Positions 33,201 through 41,554 of a stretch of DNA of 64,000 bases are shown here, one piece after another. Origin of the DNA: RUG334 sp045599645. Its GTDB lineage: Bacteria > Muiribacteriota > Ozemobacteria > Ozemobacterales > Ozemobacteraceae. The translations under genes were made by a program, and so were the position numbers. The stretch is from assembly GCA_045599645.1 (NCBI GenBank), contig JAZRWI010000074.1:12429-76428 (forward strand). Direction: 5' to 3'. Position 1 is the stretch's first letter, and every line of letters starts with the position of its first letter. The notes beneath the pieces are model-generated. The model saw only the letters and a program-made list of their open reading frames with translations. It was not told the origin of the DNA and searched no databases.

Positions 33201-34794
33201 CATCATTGGTATGGGGAATCTTTTAAAGGAGACAGAACTCACTCCAAAACAGCAGAAATATACTGATATAGTATGCTCCAGCTCGGAAAGCTTACTCGGA
33301 CTTATTAATGATATTCTTGATTTTTCCAAGATGGACGCTGGAAAATTGCAGCTGGAAAAGATTGGCTTTAAGCTGACAAAATGCATTGATGATTGTATTA
33401 AAATGATGTCTGTCAGAGCTTTGGAAAAGAATATTGAACTAGAATGTAAAATAGAAGATGATGTTCCTCTTTATTTATTCGGTGATCCTACCAGACTTCG
33501 TCAGGTTATTCTTAATCTTGTGGGAAATGCTATTAAGTTTACCGAAAAGGGTGGGGTAACGATAAAGGTTTGTGTCATTGAAAAATATGATGACGATGTA
33601 ATGCTTAAATTTGTTGTTTCTGATACGGGTATCGGCATAGAAAGAGAAGTAATAGGCCAGCTATTTAAGGCTTTTTCTCAGGCTGATTCTTCTATTTCAA
33701 GAAAATTTGGCGGAACAGGTCTTGGTTTGGCTATTTCGAAACAGATTGTTGAAATGTTCAACGGTAAAATTGGCGTTGAAAGCATTGTGGGAAAAGGCTC
33801 TGATTTCTGGTTCACTGCAAGATTTACTGTTCAGGACCATATCGAAGTAGTCGGAGCCGGCATTGATAACGATATTATCGTTTCAGACGCAATTATGGAC
33901 GCAGAAAGTAAGCGTTCTAAGAAAATTCTTGTAGTTGAAGATAATGAAATTAATCAGCAGGTTGCTACGGCAATTATGGAAAAGCTTGGCTTTACCTGTG
34001 ATTTGGCTTCTGATGGCACAGAAGCTGTTAATATGCTTTCTGATAAACCATATGACCTTGTTCTCATGGATTGCCAGATGCCAGGTATGGACGGCTATGA
34101 AACTACTAATTTCATCAGAAGTGGTCGTGCAGGTATCATTAATACACACGTAATAATTATTGCTATGACAGCAAATGTTCTTGCCGGTGATAAAAAGAAG
34201 TGTATTGATGCTGGTATGAACGATTATATCGGAAAGCCTGTTCAGCCAAATCAGCTTCTTGAAAAGCTTGAAAAGTGGTTGTCTGATTCCGGCCATTCAA
34301 ACATCAGGAAAGGTAATTCTGCTAAGACATCAGCTCAGCTTGAAGAGTCTGCTTCAGATAAAAATATTGAACTTTCTGAAGATATTGCTGCCGACAATAG
34401 CAAAACTATTGAAGCAAAGGCTAGGCAAGAAAGCCAGGAACAGGTTGCAGAATGCCTGTCAGGTATTAATAAATCCGTTGTTGATACTGTTTCTTTGACA
34501 AAGAGAATGATGGGTGATGAAAGGACTATCAGGAAAATCATAGAAACCTTCGACAACGTTGCTCCTGGTATTATCGAAACTCTCCGCTTCGCTGTTGAAG
34601 CTGAAAACTATGATTTGGCAAGAGAACAGGCTCATAGTCTGAAGGGAGCCGCAGCTAACATCTCGGCAACTGAACTGACTAAGATTGCAGCTGAATTGGA
34701 AGGTTATTACAAAACCTCAGATTATGGAAAAGCTCCTGAATGTTTTTCACGCTTGGAATTAGCTTATGAGCACCTTGTAAAGGAACTTTATTGA
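30268..34794 (+). CDS. Hybrid histidine kinase 1 (8TM-CHASE-PAS-HK-REC-Hpt)
   Basis: A 1508-residue hybrid kinase. About eight hydrophobic segments to residue 256; an extracytoplasmic region with VYGPYKDEFGEYVTAYTP; two more TMs (about 411-433 and 448-468). A CHASE domain (about 480-700) has FESEIRQENGFENY and YVPIVYAYP followed by IYSGCDYNSEKVRA. A TM near 755, a PAS domain (about 805-925) and a coiled coil follow. HisKA carries H970 in SMSHEIRTPMN; HATPase_c has QVILNLVGNAIKFTEKG and GGTGLGLAISKQ; REC has D1268 in VLMDCQMPGMDG; the C-terminal Hpt has H1456 in AHSLKGAAAN. All phosphotransfer residues are present, so it should run a full His-Asp-His relay to an external regulator. AGAGGG precedes the start. 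It is the prototype of the paralogous set that follows. Confidence 0.92.
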   Translation: MLENWFAFRLDYLFLWYGAAFWLLASLSFMLNQNQRSIDKNYLPWNLFGLFSAVYGLHVWLNVLSLAYRDVLWLKYGNVVALVAALLLLFTFAKKGSDYQDIKNHFSWRFIFILAFIGLIAGFYNFSYFAFAMIVASGFPAVIQTYSLFNSLGKRNNNVNLKYLAIINISHYVLRLLITSKTYLMPFVYGQADSLTNNVFAIFMIGIVAAAAFFGFYFWRYAKNMIHEENFLLKGYYLPIAWGLIFLSGFAVTEWRIDSVVSMMKNEAKRVPTMLSRSISPKNIERLDFNRRSNVSTYFSEVSRQLSLYHKNSGTSISDIYLLGLDDYDCFYIGPRTENRIDNKDTGSYKEYKKCPFNKKLYNSGRSFVYGPYKDEFGEYVTAYTPCFDSTKTKVKCLICANLPIEEIRVRIEHSRIQVIVGIMILMAFPFFALIICLKRREMGNYDIVTSVPWPILTLIYCILFTFIFSAFVHRVRTERNSEYFQLLATTKIQHITNFFTNLTNEIESSRNFLNNKNIFDNYKDFAFFAESVSNPSPTRIWNWLAIVNGENLNSFESEIRQENGFENYKILEFKGIDNKVPVKPASLYVPIVYAYPKDNLDIYSGCDYNSEKVRANAIKKILQNNSISIICPSDYSSRYGQKCIFVMIPIDFGNDGSIERILEQILPMNDIISGFINPQDYSNEFIEFDLVDLEQEKELSILGAFPNTKDAKMITKEETEKGFFLLAPVFFFDKTLALAIRPGEKYWETHEKVSYIFVYVFGGLLLSVLATLFVKFLQKRQRDLEKLADERSEQIFQKEMLIKTISDNVPVVSYRCSVDEKWIFSFLSSEIINLSGFAPSDFLSGQRSFVDIVYPNDLSYVRKSIKESIESGKPFDIEYRIIGKEKKLLWVNDRGHVSFDNNGNPICIDGSISDITTRREAIAQLNESLYELEKANAELQIEKSRADQFAEEAKIANEAKSQFLASMSHEIRTPMNAIIGMGNLLKETELTPKQQKYTDIVCSSSESLLGLINDILDFSKMDAGKLQLEKIGFKLTKCIDDCIKMMSVRALEKNIELECKIEDDVPLYLFGDPTRLRQVILNLVGNAIKFTEKGGVTIKVCVIEKYDDDVMLKFVVSDTGIGIEREVIGQLFKAFSQADSSISRKFGGTGLGLAISKQIVEMFNGKIGVESIVGKGSDFWFTARFTVQDHIEVVGAGIDNDIIVSDAIMDAESKRSKKILVVEDNEINQQVATAIMEKLGFTCDLASDGTEAVNMLSDKPYDLVLMDCQMPGMDGYETTNFIRSGRAGIINTHVIIIAMTANVLAGDKKKCIDAGMNDYIGKPVQPNQLLEKLEKWLSDSGHSNIRKGNSAKTSAQLEESASDKNIELSEDIAADNSKTIEAKARQESQEQVAECLSGINKSVVDTVSLTKRMMGDERTIRKIIETFDNVAPGIIETLRFAVEAENYDLAREQAHSLKGAAANISATELTKIAAELEGYYKTSDYGKAPECFSRLELAYEHLVKELY

Positions 34795-34819
34795 CAAAGG
34801 CTTTGCTTTGGGTTAAATT
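34791..34819 (+). promoter_or_regulatory. Possible promoter between kinases 1 and 2
   Basis: TTGACA (34791-34796, overlapping the stop of kinase 1), 17-bp spacer and TAAATT (34814-34819), 29 bp before the ATG of kinase 2, which has GAGGGA as ribosome binding site. Confidence 0.5.
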
Positions 34820-34848
34820 TAATTTGATACTAAACATCGAGGGAATAT

Positions 34849-37383
34849 ATGGTACCTTTATTGAGCGTTATAGCTCTTGCATTATTAGGATATGTAATAT
34901 TTCTACAGCGCAAGAATAGCCAGCTGGAAAACAATCTTGAATCAGCTAGACAACAATACGGTGAGAGCGTAAATCTTACCAAGGGTGTAACCTTTGGTCT
35001 TCCGCTAGTTGCTTTCAGAATTACTGCTGATGAAAACCTTACCCATAAGTTCGTCAGCGAAGAAGTAAGACGCCTTAGCGGCAGCTCTCCTTCTGAATAT
35101 GTTGCTGGTAATAAATCTCTGAAGGAATTGGTTTATCCTCAGGATTGGGAAAAGCTTCTTAATCATATCGAAAATTCTGTTAAAGATCACAATGCCTTCG
35201 ATGTCGAATTTCGTATGGTAAATAAAGAAGGGAACATACTCTGGGCCAGGTGTTATGGTGTTGCTCAGTATGATAAGCAGGGTAATGCTCTTTTTGTAGA
35301 TGGTTATGCTTGCGATATCGACAAACATCGTAAAACTGAAATACGTGCAAATGAAGCTGCAGACAATTTCGAAAAAGCTAAGTCAGAAATAACCCTTCTG
35401 AACGCTAGAATCGAAGAACTTGCAGAACAGAATAAGGTTGCCAATAAGGTTAAAACCCAGTTTCTGGCCAATATGAGCCATGAAATCAGAACACCGATGA
35501 ATGCTATCATGGGTATGAGCAGCCTGCTTCTTGAATCAGACCTGAGTGTGGAACAGAGACAGTATGCTGAAACAGTTAATACTAGCTCTGAAACTCTTCT
35601 CAGCTTGATTAACGACGTATTAGACCTTTCTAAGATTGAAGCCGGTCAGATGGCCGTTGAAAATACTGATTTCAACCTTCGCAGCCACCTTGAAGAAATC
35701 ATTGATATGTTTGCTTACAGAGCTTCTGAAAAGAATCTAGAAGTAGCATGCATGATTTCTCCAAATGTTCCATTAGATTTGAATGGTGATGCTGGTCGTT
35801 TGAAACAGATTATTTCCCATTTGATGAATAACGGTATCAAATTCACAGAAAGAGGCTCAGTAGCTCTTAAGGTTGAATTAGCACAGGATTTTGGCGAAGA
35901 AGCTATGATCCGTTTTGCTGTAACTGATACCGGTATCGGAATTGATAAAAGCATTATCGCTTCTCTGTTTGAAACCTTTGTTCAGGCAGATGGCTCTTCT
36001 TCCAGAACCTATGGTGGAAATGGCCTTGGTCTTTCCATTTCTAAGCAGATGGTAGAACTACTTGGCGGCCAGATTGGTTGCGAAAGCGCTCCTGGAAAGG
36101 GCTCTGAATTCTGGTTCACAGCCAGGTTCAAGAAGCTTGAAAACGTAAGCAAGGATACAACTGTTTGTGACATAACTGGTCTTAAGGTTCTTGTTATTGA
36201 AGACTATCCAGTCACTAAGATGATGCTTGCTAACGTTCTCAGCTACTGTGGATGCCGCTTCGAATTCTCAACAAGCTCTGCTGGTATTCAGGCACTCAGA
36301 CAGGCTGCTTCCATTGATGACCCATATAAGGTTGTTATTATGGACTTGCTCCTTCCTGAAGTTGATGGTAAGCGTATTGCTACTACAATCAAGAAGGACC
36401 CGAAGATTTCTGCAACAAGATTGATTCTTATTACTCCACTTACTGGCCGCGGCGATGTAAACTGGATGAAGGAAGTTGGTATTTCCGGTTGTCTGACCAA
36501 GCCTTTGCGCTTTGCTCAGCTCCATAACTACCTTGGTGTAGTTTCTGGTATGTCCAGAGTACCGTTGTCTCAGTCTTATCTGACCAGATATCAGGTTGAA
36601 ATGCCTGAAATGAGCAGTAAGAGTCTGCTCCTTGTTGAAGATAACGTCACTAACCAGCGCGTTGCTGTTGCAATGCTCAAGAAAATGGGCTTCAGCTGCG
36701 ATGTTGCTTCTGGTGGCGAAATTGCTATTGATATGCTCAAGAAGAAGTCTTATGACCTTGTATTCATGGACTGCCAGATGCCAGGTATGGACGGTTATGA
36801 AACTACTCGCAGAATAAGAGCCGGTGCTTCTAATGAAAACAATACACAGATTCCTATCGTTGCTATGACTGCCAATGCTTTGGCTGGCGATAAGAATAAA
36901 TGTCTTGAAGCTGGTATGAACGATTATATCTCTAAGCCTGTTCAGCCAAAATCATTGTTTGAATTGCTTGTTAAATGGTTACCAGTTGGCGATTCCTTAG
37001 ATAAAGCTAACGGCGAAGTTGGAAATATAACAGAAGGTGGTAAAACAAAAACTATGGCTGTATTAGACATGGATGGATTAGTCGAAAACATGGGCGGTGA
37101 CAGAGAAATCGCAATTGATATTCTCAATACTTTCCGTGAAGATGCAGAATCTTTGATGAATTCACTGCGTATTGCAATGAGCCAGAACGACAGAGTAACC
37201 TCTAAGCTTTATGCACACAGCTTAAAGGGTGCTGCTGCAAATGTTAAGGCTGATGAAGTTTTCACTGTTGCTAAGGAACTCAACGATTTGTTCGTTGCAA
37301 ATGAAATTGCTAAGACTCCGGAATGCTTCAAACGTCTGGAAGAAGCTTATGCAAGACTTCAGTTTGAACTTCAGAATCTATAA
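34849..37383 (+). CDS. Hybrid histidine kinase 2 (TM-PAS-HK-REC-REC-Hpt)
   Basis: An 844-residue kinase lacking the large membrane sensor of its neighbours: one N-terminal TM (residues 2-20, PLLSVIALALLGYVIFL), then a short coiled coil and a PAS domain (about 45-160). HisKA has H211 in NMSHEIRTPMNA; HATPase_c follows (about 310-430; GGNGLGLSISKQM). Two receivers: REC1 with D499 in VIMDLLLPEVDG and REC2 with D641 in VFMDCQMPGMDG. C-terminal Hpt has H790 in YAHSLKGAAAN. It is catalytically complete and carries its own relay module, so it could gather phosphates from the other kinases of the cluster. A terminator-like hairpin lies 20 bp after the stop. Confidence 0.92.
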   Translation: MVPLLSVIALALLGYVIFLQRKNSQLENNLESARQQYGESVNLTKGVTFGLPLVAFRITADENLTHKFVSEEVRRLSGSSPSEYVAGNKSLKELVYPQDWEKLLNHIENSVKDHNAFDVEFRMVNKEGNILWARCYGVAQYDKQGNALFVDGYACDIDKHRKTEIRANEAADNFEKAKSEITLLNARIEELAEQNKVANKVKTQFLANMSHEIRTPMNAIMGMSSLLLESDLSVEQRQYAETVNTSSETLLSLINDVLDLSKIEAGQMAVENTDFNLRSHLEEIIDMFAYRASEKNLEVACMISPNVPLDLNGDAGRLKQIISHLMNNGIKFTERGSVALKVELAQDFGEEAMIRFAVTDTGIGIDKSIIASLFETFVQADGSSSRTYGGNGLGLSISKQMVELLGGQIGCESAPGKGSEFWFTARFKKLENVSKDTTVCDITGLKVLVIEDYPVTKMMLANVLSYCGCRFEFSTSSAGIQALRQAASIDDPYKVVIMDLLLPEVDGKRIATTIKKDPKISATRLILITPLTGRGDVNWMKEVGISGCLTKPLRFAQLHNYLGVVSGMSRVPLSQSYLTRYQVEMPEMSSKSLLLVEDNVTNQRVAVAMLKKMGFSCDVASGGEIAIDMLKKKSYDLVFMDCQMPGMDGYETTRRIRAGASNENNTQIPIVAMTANALAGDKNKCLEAGMNDYISKPVQPKSLFELLVKWLPVGDSLDKANGEVGNITEGGKTKTMAVLDMDGLVENMGGDREIAIDILNTFREDAESLMNSLRIAMSQNDRVTSKLYAHSLKGAAANVKADEVFTVAKELNDLFVANEIAKTPECFKRLEEAYARLQFELQNL

Positions 37384-37403
37384 TTTGAACTGATTAATAG
37401 CTG

Positions 37404-37437
37404 CGCCTTGATTTTATAATCGAGGCGTTGTTATATT
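37404..37437 (+). terminator. Terminator-like hairpin after kinase 2
   Basis: CGCCTTGATT (37404-37413), loop TTAT, AATCGAGGCG (37418-37427), then TTGTTATATTT. A 10-bp stem with one G-T pair and an imperfect T-tail; it may be a partial terminator. Confidence 0.6.
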
Positions 37438-37451
37438 TAGAGGCAAACAAG

Positions 37452-38483
37452 ATGAGATGTCCGAAATGTAACGGTAAGTGGAAGCTGCCGCCAAACCTTA
37501 AGAATAATGACGTAAACTGCCCGTTCTGTGGTCTTCAGATGACTACATTTACGAATAAACAGGGCCTTTGCGTTGTACAGGAAAAGAAATTCAATAATCC
37601 AGTCATTCCAGATGACATGGGTAATTTTGAAACCTTTACAGATATTGAACGTCTAGAAACATCTCATATTGAATTCGGAAAAATAATAGACGCCAGCGCT
37701 TTTGAAGAAGAATTCGGTCCAGTAGAAAACGATTCTCTTCTCATGCTGAAATGCCCAAAGGGTTCATTCCTGATGGGAAGCCATAAAAACGAATTAGGCA
37801 GACAGGCTGACGAAACATGTCATAATGTAGAATTTTCATCTGATTTTTATATTGGAAAATTCCCGGTAACTCAGTTTCAATACTATGCCATAATGGGTAT
37901 TAATCCATCTAAGTTCAATGGTAATGATAATCCTGTTGAAAACGTTTCATGGTTTGATGCAATAGAGTTCTGCAATAAGCTTAATGCAAAGACTGACGGC
38001 CTGAGACCAAGGGGCTTCCTCTTTGCTCTTCCTACTGAAGCTCAGTGGGAATATGCCTGTCGCGCTACAATGAAGACTTCTTTGAATTGCGGTTATGATA
38101 TAACCTCAGAAAAAGGCTGCTGCCCGAATCTGGATAGATTTGGCTGGTATAACGACAATTCCAAGGATAAGACACATCCTGTAGGCGAAAAGCGTGCAAA
38201 CTTCTGGGGTATCCATGACATGCATGGTAATGTCTGGGAATGGTGTTCTGATTGGTATGAACCCTTTAATGACGATTTTAGCGATGTTACTCTTACAAAC
38301 CCTGACGGACCGGATGAAGGCAACGTAAAGGTTTGCAGGGGGGGATGCTGGAGTATCCCACCACGTTTCTGTCGCTCTGCCATAAGATTCAGGGTATCTC
38401 CTGATGCCAAATATGAAACCCTTGGTTTTAGAGTCGCTATGGTTCGTTCTGAAAATACATCGGAAGATGAAGAACTCGTATGA
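37452..38483 (+). CDS. Zinc-ribbon SUMF1-like protein 1
   Basis: A 343-residue cytoplasmic protein with an N-terminal zinc ribbon (C3, C6, C23, C26: MRCPKCNGKW.. NCPFCG), a ~70-residue linker, and a SUMF1/FGE-fold domain. Signatures are MLKCPKGSFLMGSHKNE, FYIGKFPVTQFQYYAIMG, NPVENVSWFDAIEFCNKL, FALPTEAQWEYACRA, WGIHDMHGNVWEWCSDWY, VCRGGCWSIPPRFCRSAIR and GFRVAM. The Cys pattern differs from true FGE, so a binding or accessory role is likelier than formylglycine formation. The start at 37452 has AGAGG 8 bp upstream. It overlaps the next, similar gene by 4 bp. No signal peptide, so it may interact with cytoplasmic kinase domains. Confidence 0.85.
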   Translation: MRCPKCNGKWKLPPNLKNNDVNCPFCGLQMTTFTNKQGLCVVQEKKFNNPVIPDDMGNFETFTDIERLETSHIEFGKIIDASAFEEEFGPVENDSLLMLKCPKGSFLMGSHKNELGRQADETCHNVEFSSDFYIGKFPVTQFQYYAIMGINPSKFNGNDNPVENVSWFDAIEFCNKLNAKTDGLRPRGFLFALPTEAQWEYACRATMKTSLNCGYDITSEKGCCPNLDRFGWYNDNSKDKTHPVGEKRANFWGIHDMHGNVWEWCSDWYEPFNDDFSDVTLTNPDGPDEGNVKVCRGGCWSIPPRFCRSAIRFRVSPDAKYETLGFRVAMVRSENTSEDEELV

Positions 38484-39748
38484 AATGTACAATTTGCGGT
38501 GGGGAATGGGAAGCTCCGGAGGGCTTTGAAAAGGTCACTAAATGTATATTTTGCGGTGACTCCACTGGATTACTGGACATTCCATTTATCGACGATGACG
38601 ACGAAGATGATTTTGCATCTTCCGAGCAAATAGAAGAGCAATTAGAAGTTATTGAAGAGCCTGAACAGGTTGAAAAACCTGAACCTGAATCTGAACCAGA
38701 ACCAGAAGCTGAAGAATCTGAAGCTTCTGAAAACTCTTTACAAGAAGAAACAAAATATATTGCTTCGGAATCAGAACAAACTTTACCCGAAATAGAACCA
38801 GAAATTAATTCTGAACCAGAACTGCCTTTAATAGAAGAACTTCCTGCTATAGAATCTGGAACAGAACAGATTCGGATTGAAGCAGAAAATAATGTTGCTG
38901 CTGAGCCGGACAATGAGACTGTTGAAATAGATAAAGAGGAAAACTTTGCCGTTGAAGAAATAGCTTCCGTAGAAACGAAGCCTGATGTTTCTAATGCTAC
39001 AATAATCAAAACTGCCAGCCTGCCAATGTTTGATGGTATTGCCATGATTCTTTGCCGTGCTGGTTCTTTTATAGCGGGTAGTCCTGAATCAGAAGTCGGC
39101 CGCTGGAATGATGAATATCAGCGTAAGATAACTATTACAAAAGATTTTTATATAGGAGCTTTTCCTATAACTCAGGCTCAATATTGTGCTATAACAGAAA
39201 AACCAAATCCATCTATTTTTATTAATGATGATAATCCTGTAGATAATATAGATTGGAATGAAGCTAGAGAATTTTGCCGTATTCTGAACAATCTTACAGA
39301 GGGGCAGAGGCCAGAGGGGTACAGATATGACCTTCCCACAAGTGCACAATGGGAATATGCTTGTCGCGCCGGAACAAAGACAGCCCTGAATTCAGGTGAA
39401 AATATATCAAATAGTGAAGGTATCAGTAAAGAACTGGATGATATTGCCTGGTATGTTGGCAATTCAGAAGATGTGATTCATCCTGTTGGTTTGAAGAAGC
39501 CCAACGCTTGGGGCATATACGATATGCATGGCAATATTTGGGAATGGTGCAGAGATTTGGCTAAATCATCTGTAAGAATTGATGAAACTGATCCTAGGGG
39601 TGATATTAATGGTGAAATGCACACCTGCCGTGGAGGGAACTGGAATTCTGAACCAAGATATTGCCGTTCTGCTTCGCGCTTAGCTTGTTCAAACTTTGAT
39701 GCGTGTACACAACTTACAGGATTCAGAGTCGTATTACAAAAATATTGA
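38480..39748 (+). CDS. Zinc-ribbon SUMF1-like protein 2 with acidic linker
   Basis: A 422-residue paralogue of the preceding gene. Zinc ribbon at C3, C6, C22, C25 (MKCTICGGEWEAP.. KCIFCG); then a long Glu/Pro/Ser-rich acidic linker (about 37-170) with repeated EPE/SEPEP elements; then the SUMF1-like domain (about 180-422): DGIAMILCRAGSFIAGSPES, FYIGAFPITQAQYCAI, YDLPTSAQWEYACRAG, WGIYDMHGNIWEWCRDL, TCRGGNWNSEPRYCRSASR, TGFRVVL. Only the YCRSA cysteine of the family is present near the C-terminus. It is translationally coupled to protein 1. The acidic linker looks like a flexible spacer between the ribbon and the lectin-like fold. Confidence 0.85.
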   Translation: MKCTICGGEWEAPEGFEKVTKCIFCGDSTGLLDIPFIDDDDEDDFASSEQIEEQLEVIEEPEQVEKPEPESEPEPEAEESEASENSLQEETKYIASESEQTLPEIEPEINSEPELPLIEELPAIESGTEQIRIEAENNVAAEPDNETVEIDKEENFAVEEIASVETKPDVSNATIIKTASLPMFDGIAMILCRAGSFIAGSPESEVGRWNDEYQRKITITKDFYIGAFPITQAQYCAITEKPNPSIFINDDNPVDNIDWNEAREFCRILNNLTEGQRPEGYRYDLPTSAQWEYACRAGTKTALNSGENISNSEGISKELDDIAWYVGNSEDVIHPVGLKKPNAWGIYDMHGNIWEWCRDLAKSSVRIDETDPRGDINGEMHTCRGGNWNSEPRYCRSASRLACSNFDACTQLTGFRVVLQKY

Positions 39749-39799
39749 CTATAGTCTGTTTATAAGTTACCTTAATTCTAATTCAATTTAGGTAGGCAT

Positions 39800-41551
39800 A
39801 TGGAACAGTTCTCAATCAAAAATCAAAAACCATTACGCAAAAGCAATCTATGGCTAGGCATTATTAGCGTTTTGCTGATAGTCGTGTCTATTTTCTTATT
39901 TTTGCTAAACAATAATTTTTTTAGCATAGAACCTACTATTGAGATAAAACCCTTGAATAAATATACTGAAACAATAAGGGTTTTATCTGATTTTGATTAT
40001 AAACCTTATTCTTTTAAGGATGAGAACGGTGATAAAAATGGACGTTCAATTGAGCTAATCACAGAAATAGCCAATAGAATGCATGTTAACCTGAATATAC
40101 ATTTTACTGACTGGCAGACCTCCTTGAAGGATATCAACAATGACACTGCTGATATTGTTTTAACCTGTGAAGCCACTTCCAGTGTTAATAATAAATTTAA
40201 TCTTATTTCATCAATACCTACTGTAAGAGATAGTTTTGTTTTCTTTAGCAAAAAAAGAATAAAAAACTTGTCTGAGCTTTATGATATGAAAATAGCTGTA
40301 GTATTTGAGGCTAACAGTAAAGATTTAATCATATATAATGGTTTATATGAAAACTGTATCGAATTTCCTACTACTACAGAAGCTATTGAAGCTACTTTGA
40401 ATGGCCGCTGTGACTGCTTTGTTTCAAGATATGCCACTGCAATGGAAATGCTTTCCAGAAAAGGCATAAATGAATTAAAACCAACCATAAGTCTTGGGAT
40501 CAGTTATGTTTCTATTTGCTGCAAAAAAGACAATGAGCAACTGATGAAAAGAATTAATGAGGCTATTATAAGTATGATAAAAGATGGCACTCTGGATAAG
40601 ATTAATCATAAGTGGATAAATGAATTTATTACATATTATGATATCAAAAGGGGCATATGGGAGTTTTTACCTTATATACTGCTTTTTACCGGTTGTATAG
40701 GTTTGCTTTTTATGTGCCATAACTATAGACGTAATAAAAACATTGAGGAATTAAAGACTGCCATTATCAATATGACACAAGATAGCGAAACATTCATTCT
40801 TGTTGATTTGGATAACAATTCTTATACAAACTATACGGAATCTGAAGAATACGGGCGTGCCGTTGTTAAAAATGAAAAGAGTGGCGATAATTTCTTCAAA
40901 GATATGAGGGAGTTATTGCCTAAGACAGTGCATCCTGATGATATAGAAAACGTTAGCTACAAATTTGATGAAAATCGTATAAAAGAGAATGCTAAAAATG
41001 GTGATTTTTCATTTGAATTAGAATACCGCCTTAAATTGAATAATAATTGGAACTGGTATAAATTAAAAGCCACCATAAAATCTAATGATAAGAAGAAAAC
41101 CTTAACAGTTGCTGTTTATAACATAAATGATACCAAAAGGAATAAACTGATTTTTGATGATATTTCTTCTTTATATGAAGCTATTTATTTGGTAAATCTT
41201 GAAACAAATTTATTTAATGTTATAAAGAGTTCTCCAATGTTTTCTGACTCGCTTAAAACATCTTACACTACAGCTATGAATAAATTTGCAGTTAATATGA
41301 ATCAGGAGTCATATGCTGGTTTTATTAAATTAAGTGATCCGAATTATATTGCAGAGTTATTAATGGAATGTGAAAAAAAAGAATTTGTTTTTCAGTTGCA
41401 GGGTAATAAAGAGTTAAGTCGCAGATATAATTATAACGTTCTTGAAAGAGATGTGAATAATAAACCAAGAACAGTTCTTTTATCGGTTATATCTATTAAT
41501 AAAGACAATGTTACTAATTTTGAAGGAAGTAATGAGAACAAAGCGGTGTAA
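39800..41551 (+). CDS. Membrane sensor with SBP_bac_3 and PAS-like domains, no output
   Basis: A 583-residue protein. TM1 about residues 17-36; a periplasmic family-3 solute-binding domain about 57-275 (TIRVLSDFDYKPYSFKDENG, IELITEIANRMHVNLNIHF, DTADIVLTCEATSS, MKIAVVFEANSKDLI, LMKRINEAIISMIKDGTLDK); TM2 about 287-306 (FLPYILLFTGCIGLLF). A cytoplasmic region follows with one or two PAS-like domains (FELEYRLKLNNNWNWYKLKA resembles a PAC motif). It then stops, with no kinase, cyclase or phosphodiesterase domain. It resembles a BvgS-type sensor missing its kinase. The next gene starts 3 bp after its stop, so it may signal through the neighbouring kinase-like proteins. Confidence 0.85.
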   Translation: MEQFSIKNQKPLRKSNLWLGIISVLLIVVSIFLFLLNNNFFSIEPTIEIKPLNKYTETIRVLSDFDYKPYSFKDENGDKNGRSIELITEIANRMHVNLNIHFTDWQTSLKDINNDTADIVLTCEATSSVNNKFNLISSIPTVRDSFVFFSKKRIKNLSELYDMKIAVVFEANSKDLIIYNGLYENCIEFPTTTEAIEATLNGRCDCFVSRYATAMEMLSRKGINELKPTISLGISYVSICCKKDNEQLMKRINEAIISMIKDGTLDKINHKWINEFITYYDIKRGIWEFLPYILLFTGCIGLLFMCHNYRRNKNIEELKTAIINMTQDSETFILVDLDNNSYTNYTESEEYGRAVVKNEKSGDNFFKDMRELLPKTVHPDDIENVSYKFDENRIKENAKNGDFSFELEYRLKLNNNWNWYKLKATIKSNDKKKTLTVAVYNINDTKRNKLIFDDISSLYEAIYLVNLETNLFNVIKSSPMFSDSLKTSYTTAMNKFAVNMNQESYAGFIKLSDPNYIAELLMECEKKEFVFQLQGNKELSRRYNYNVLERDVNNKPRTVLLSVISINKDNVTNFEGSNENKAV

Positions 41552-41554
41552 AGT

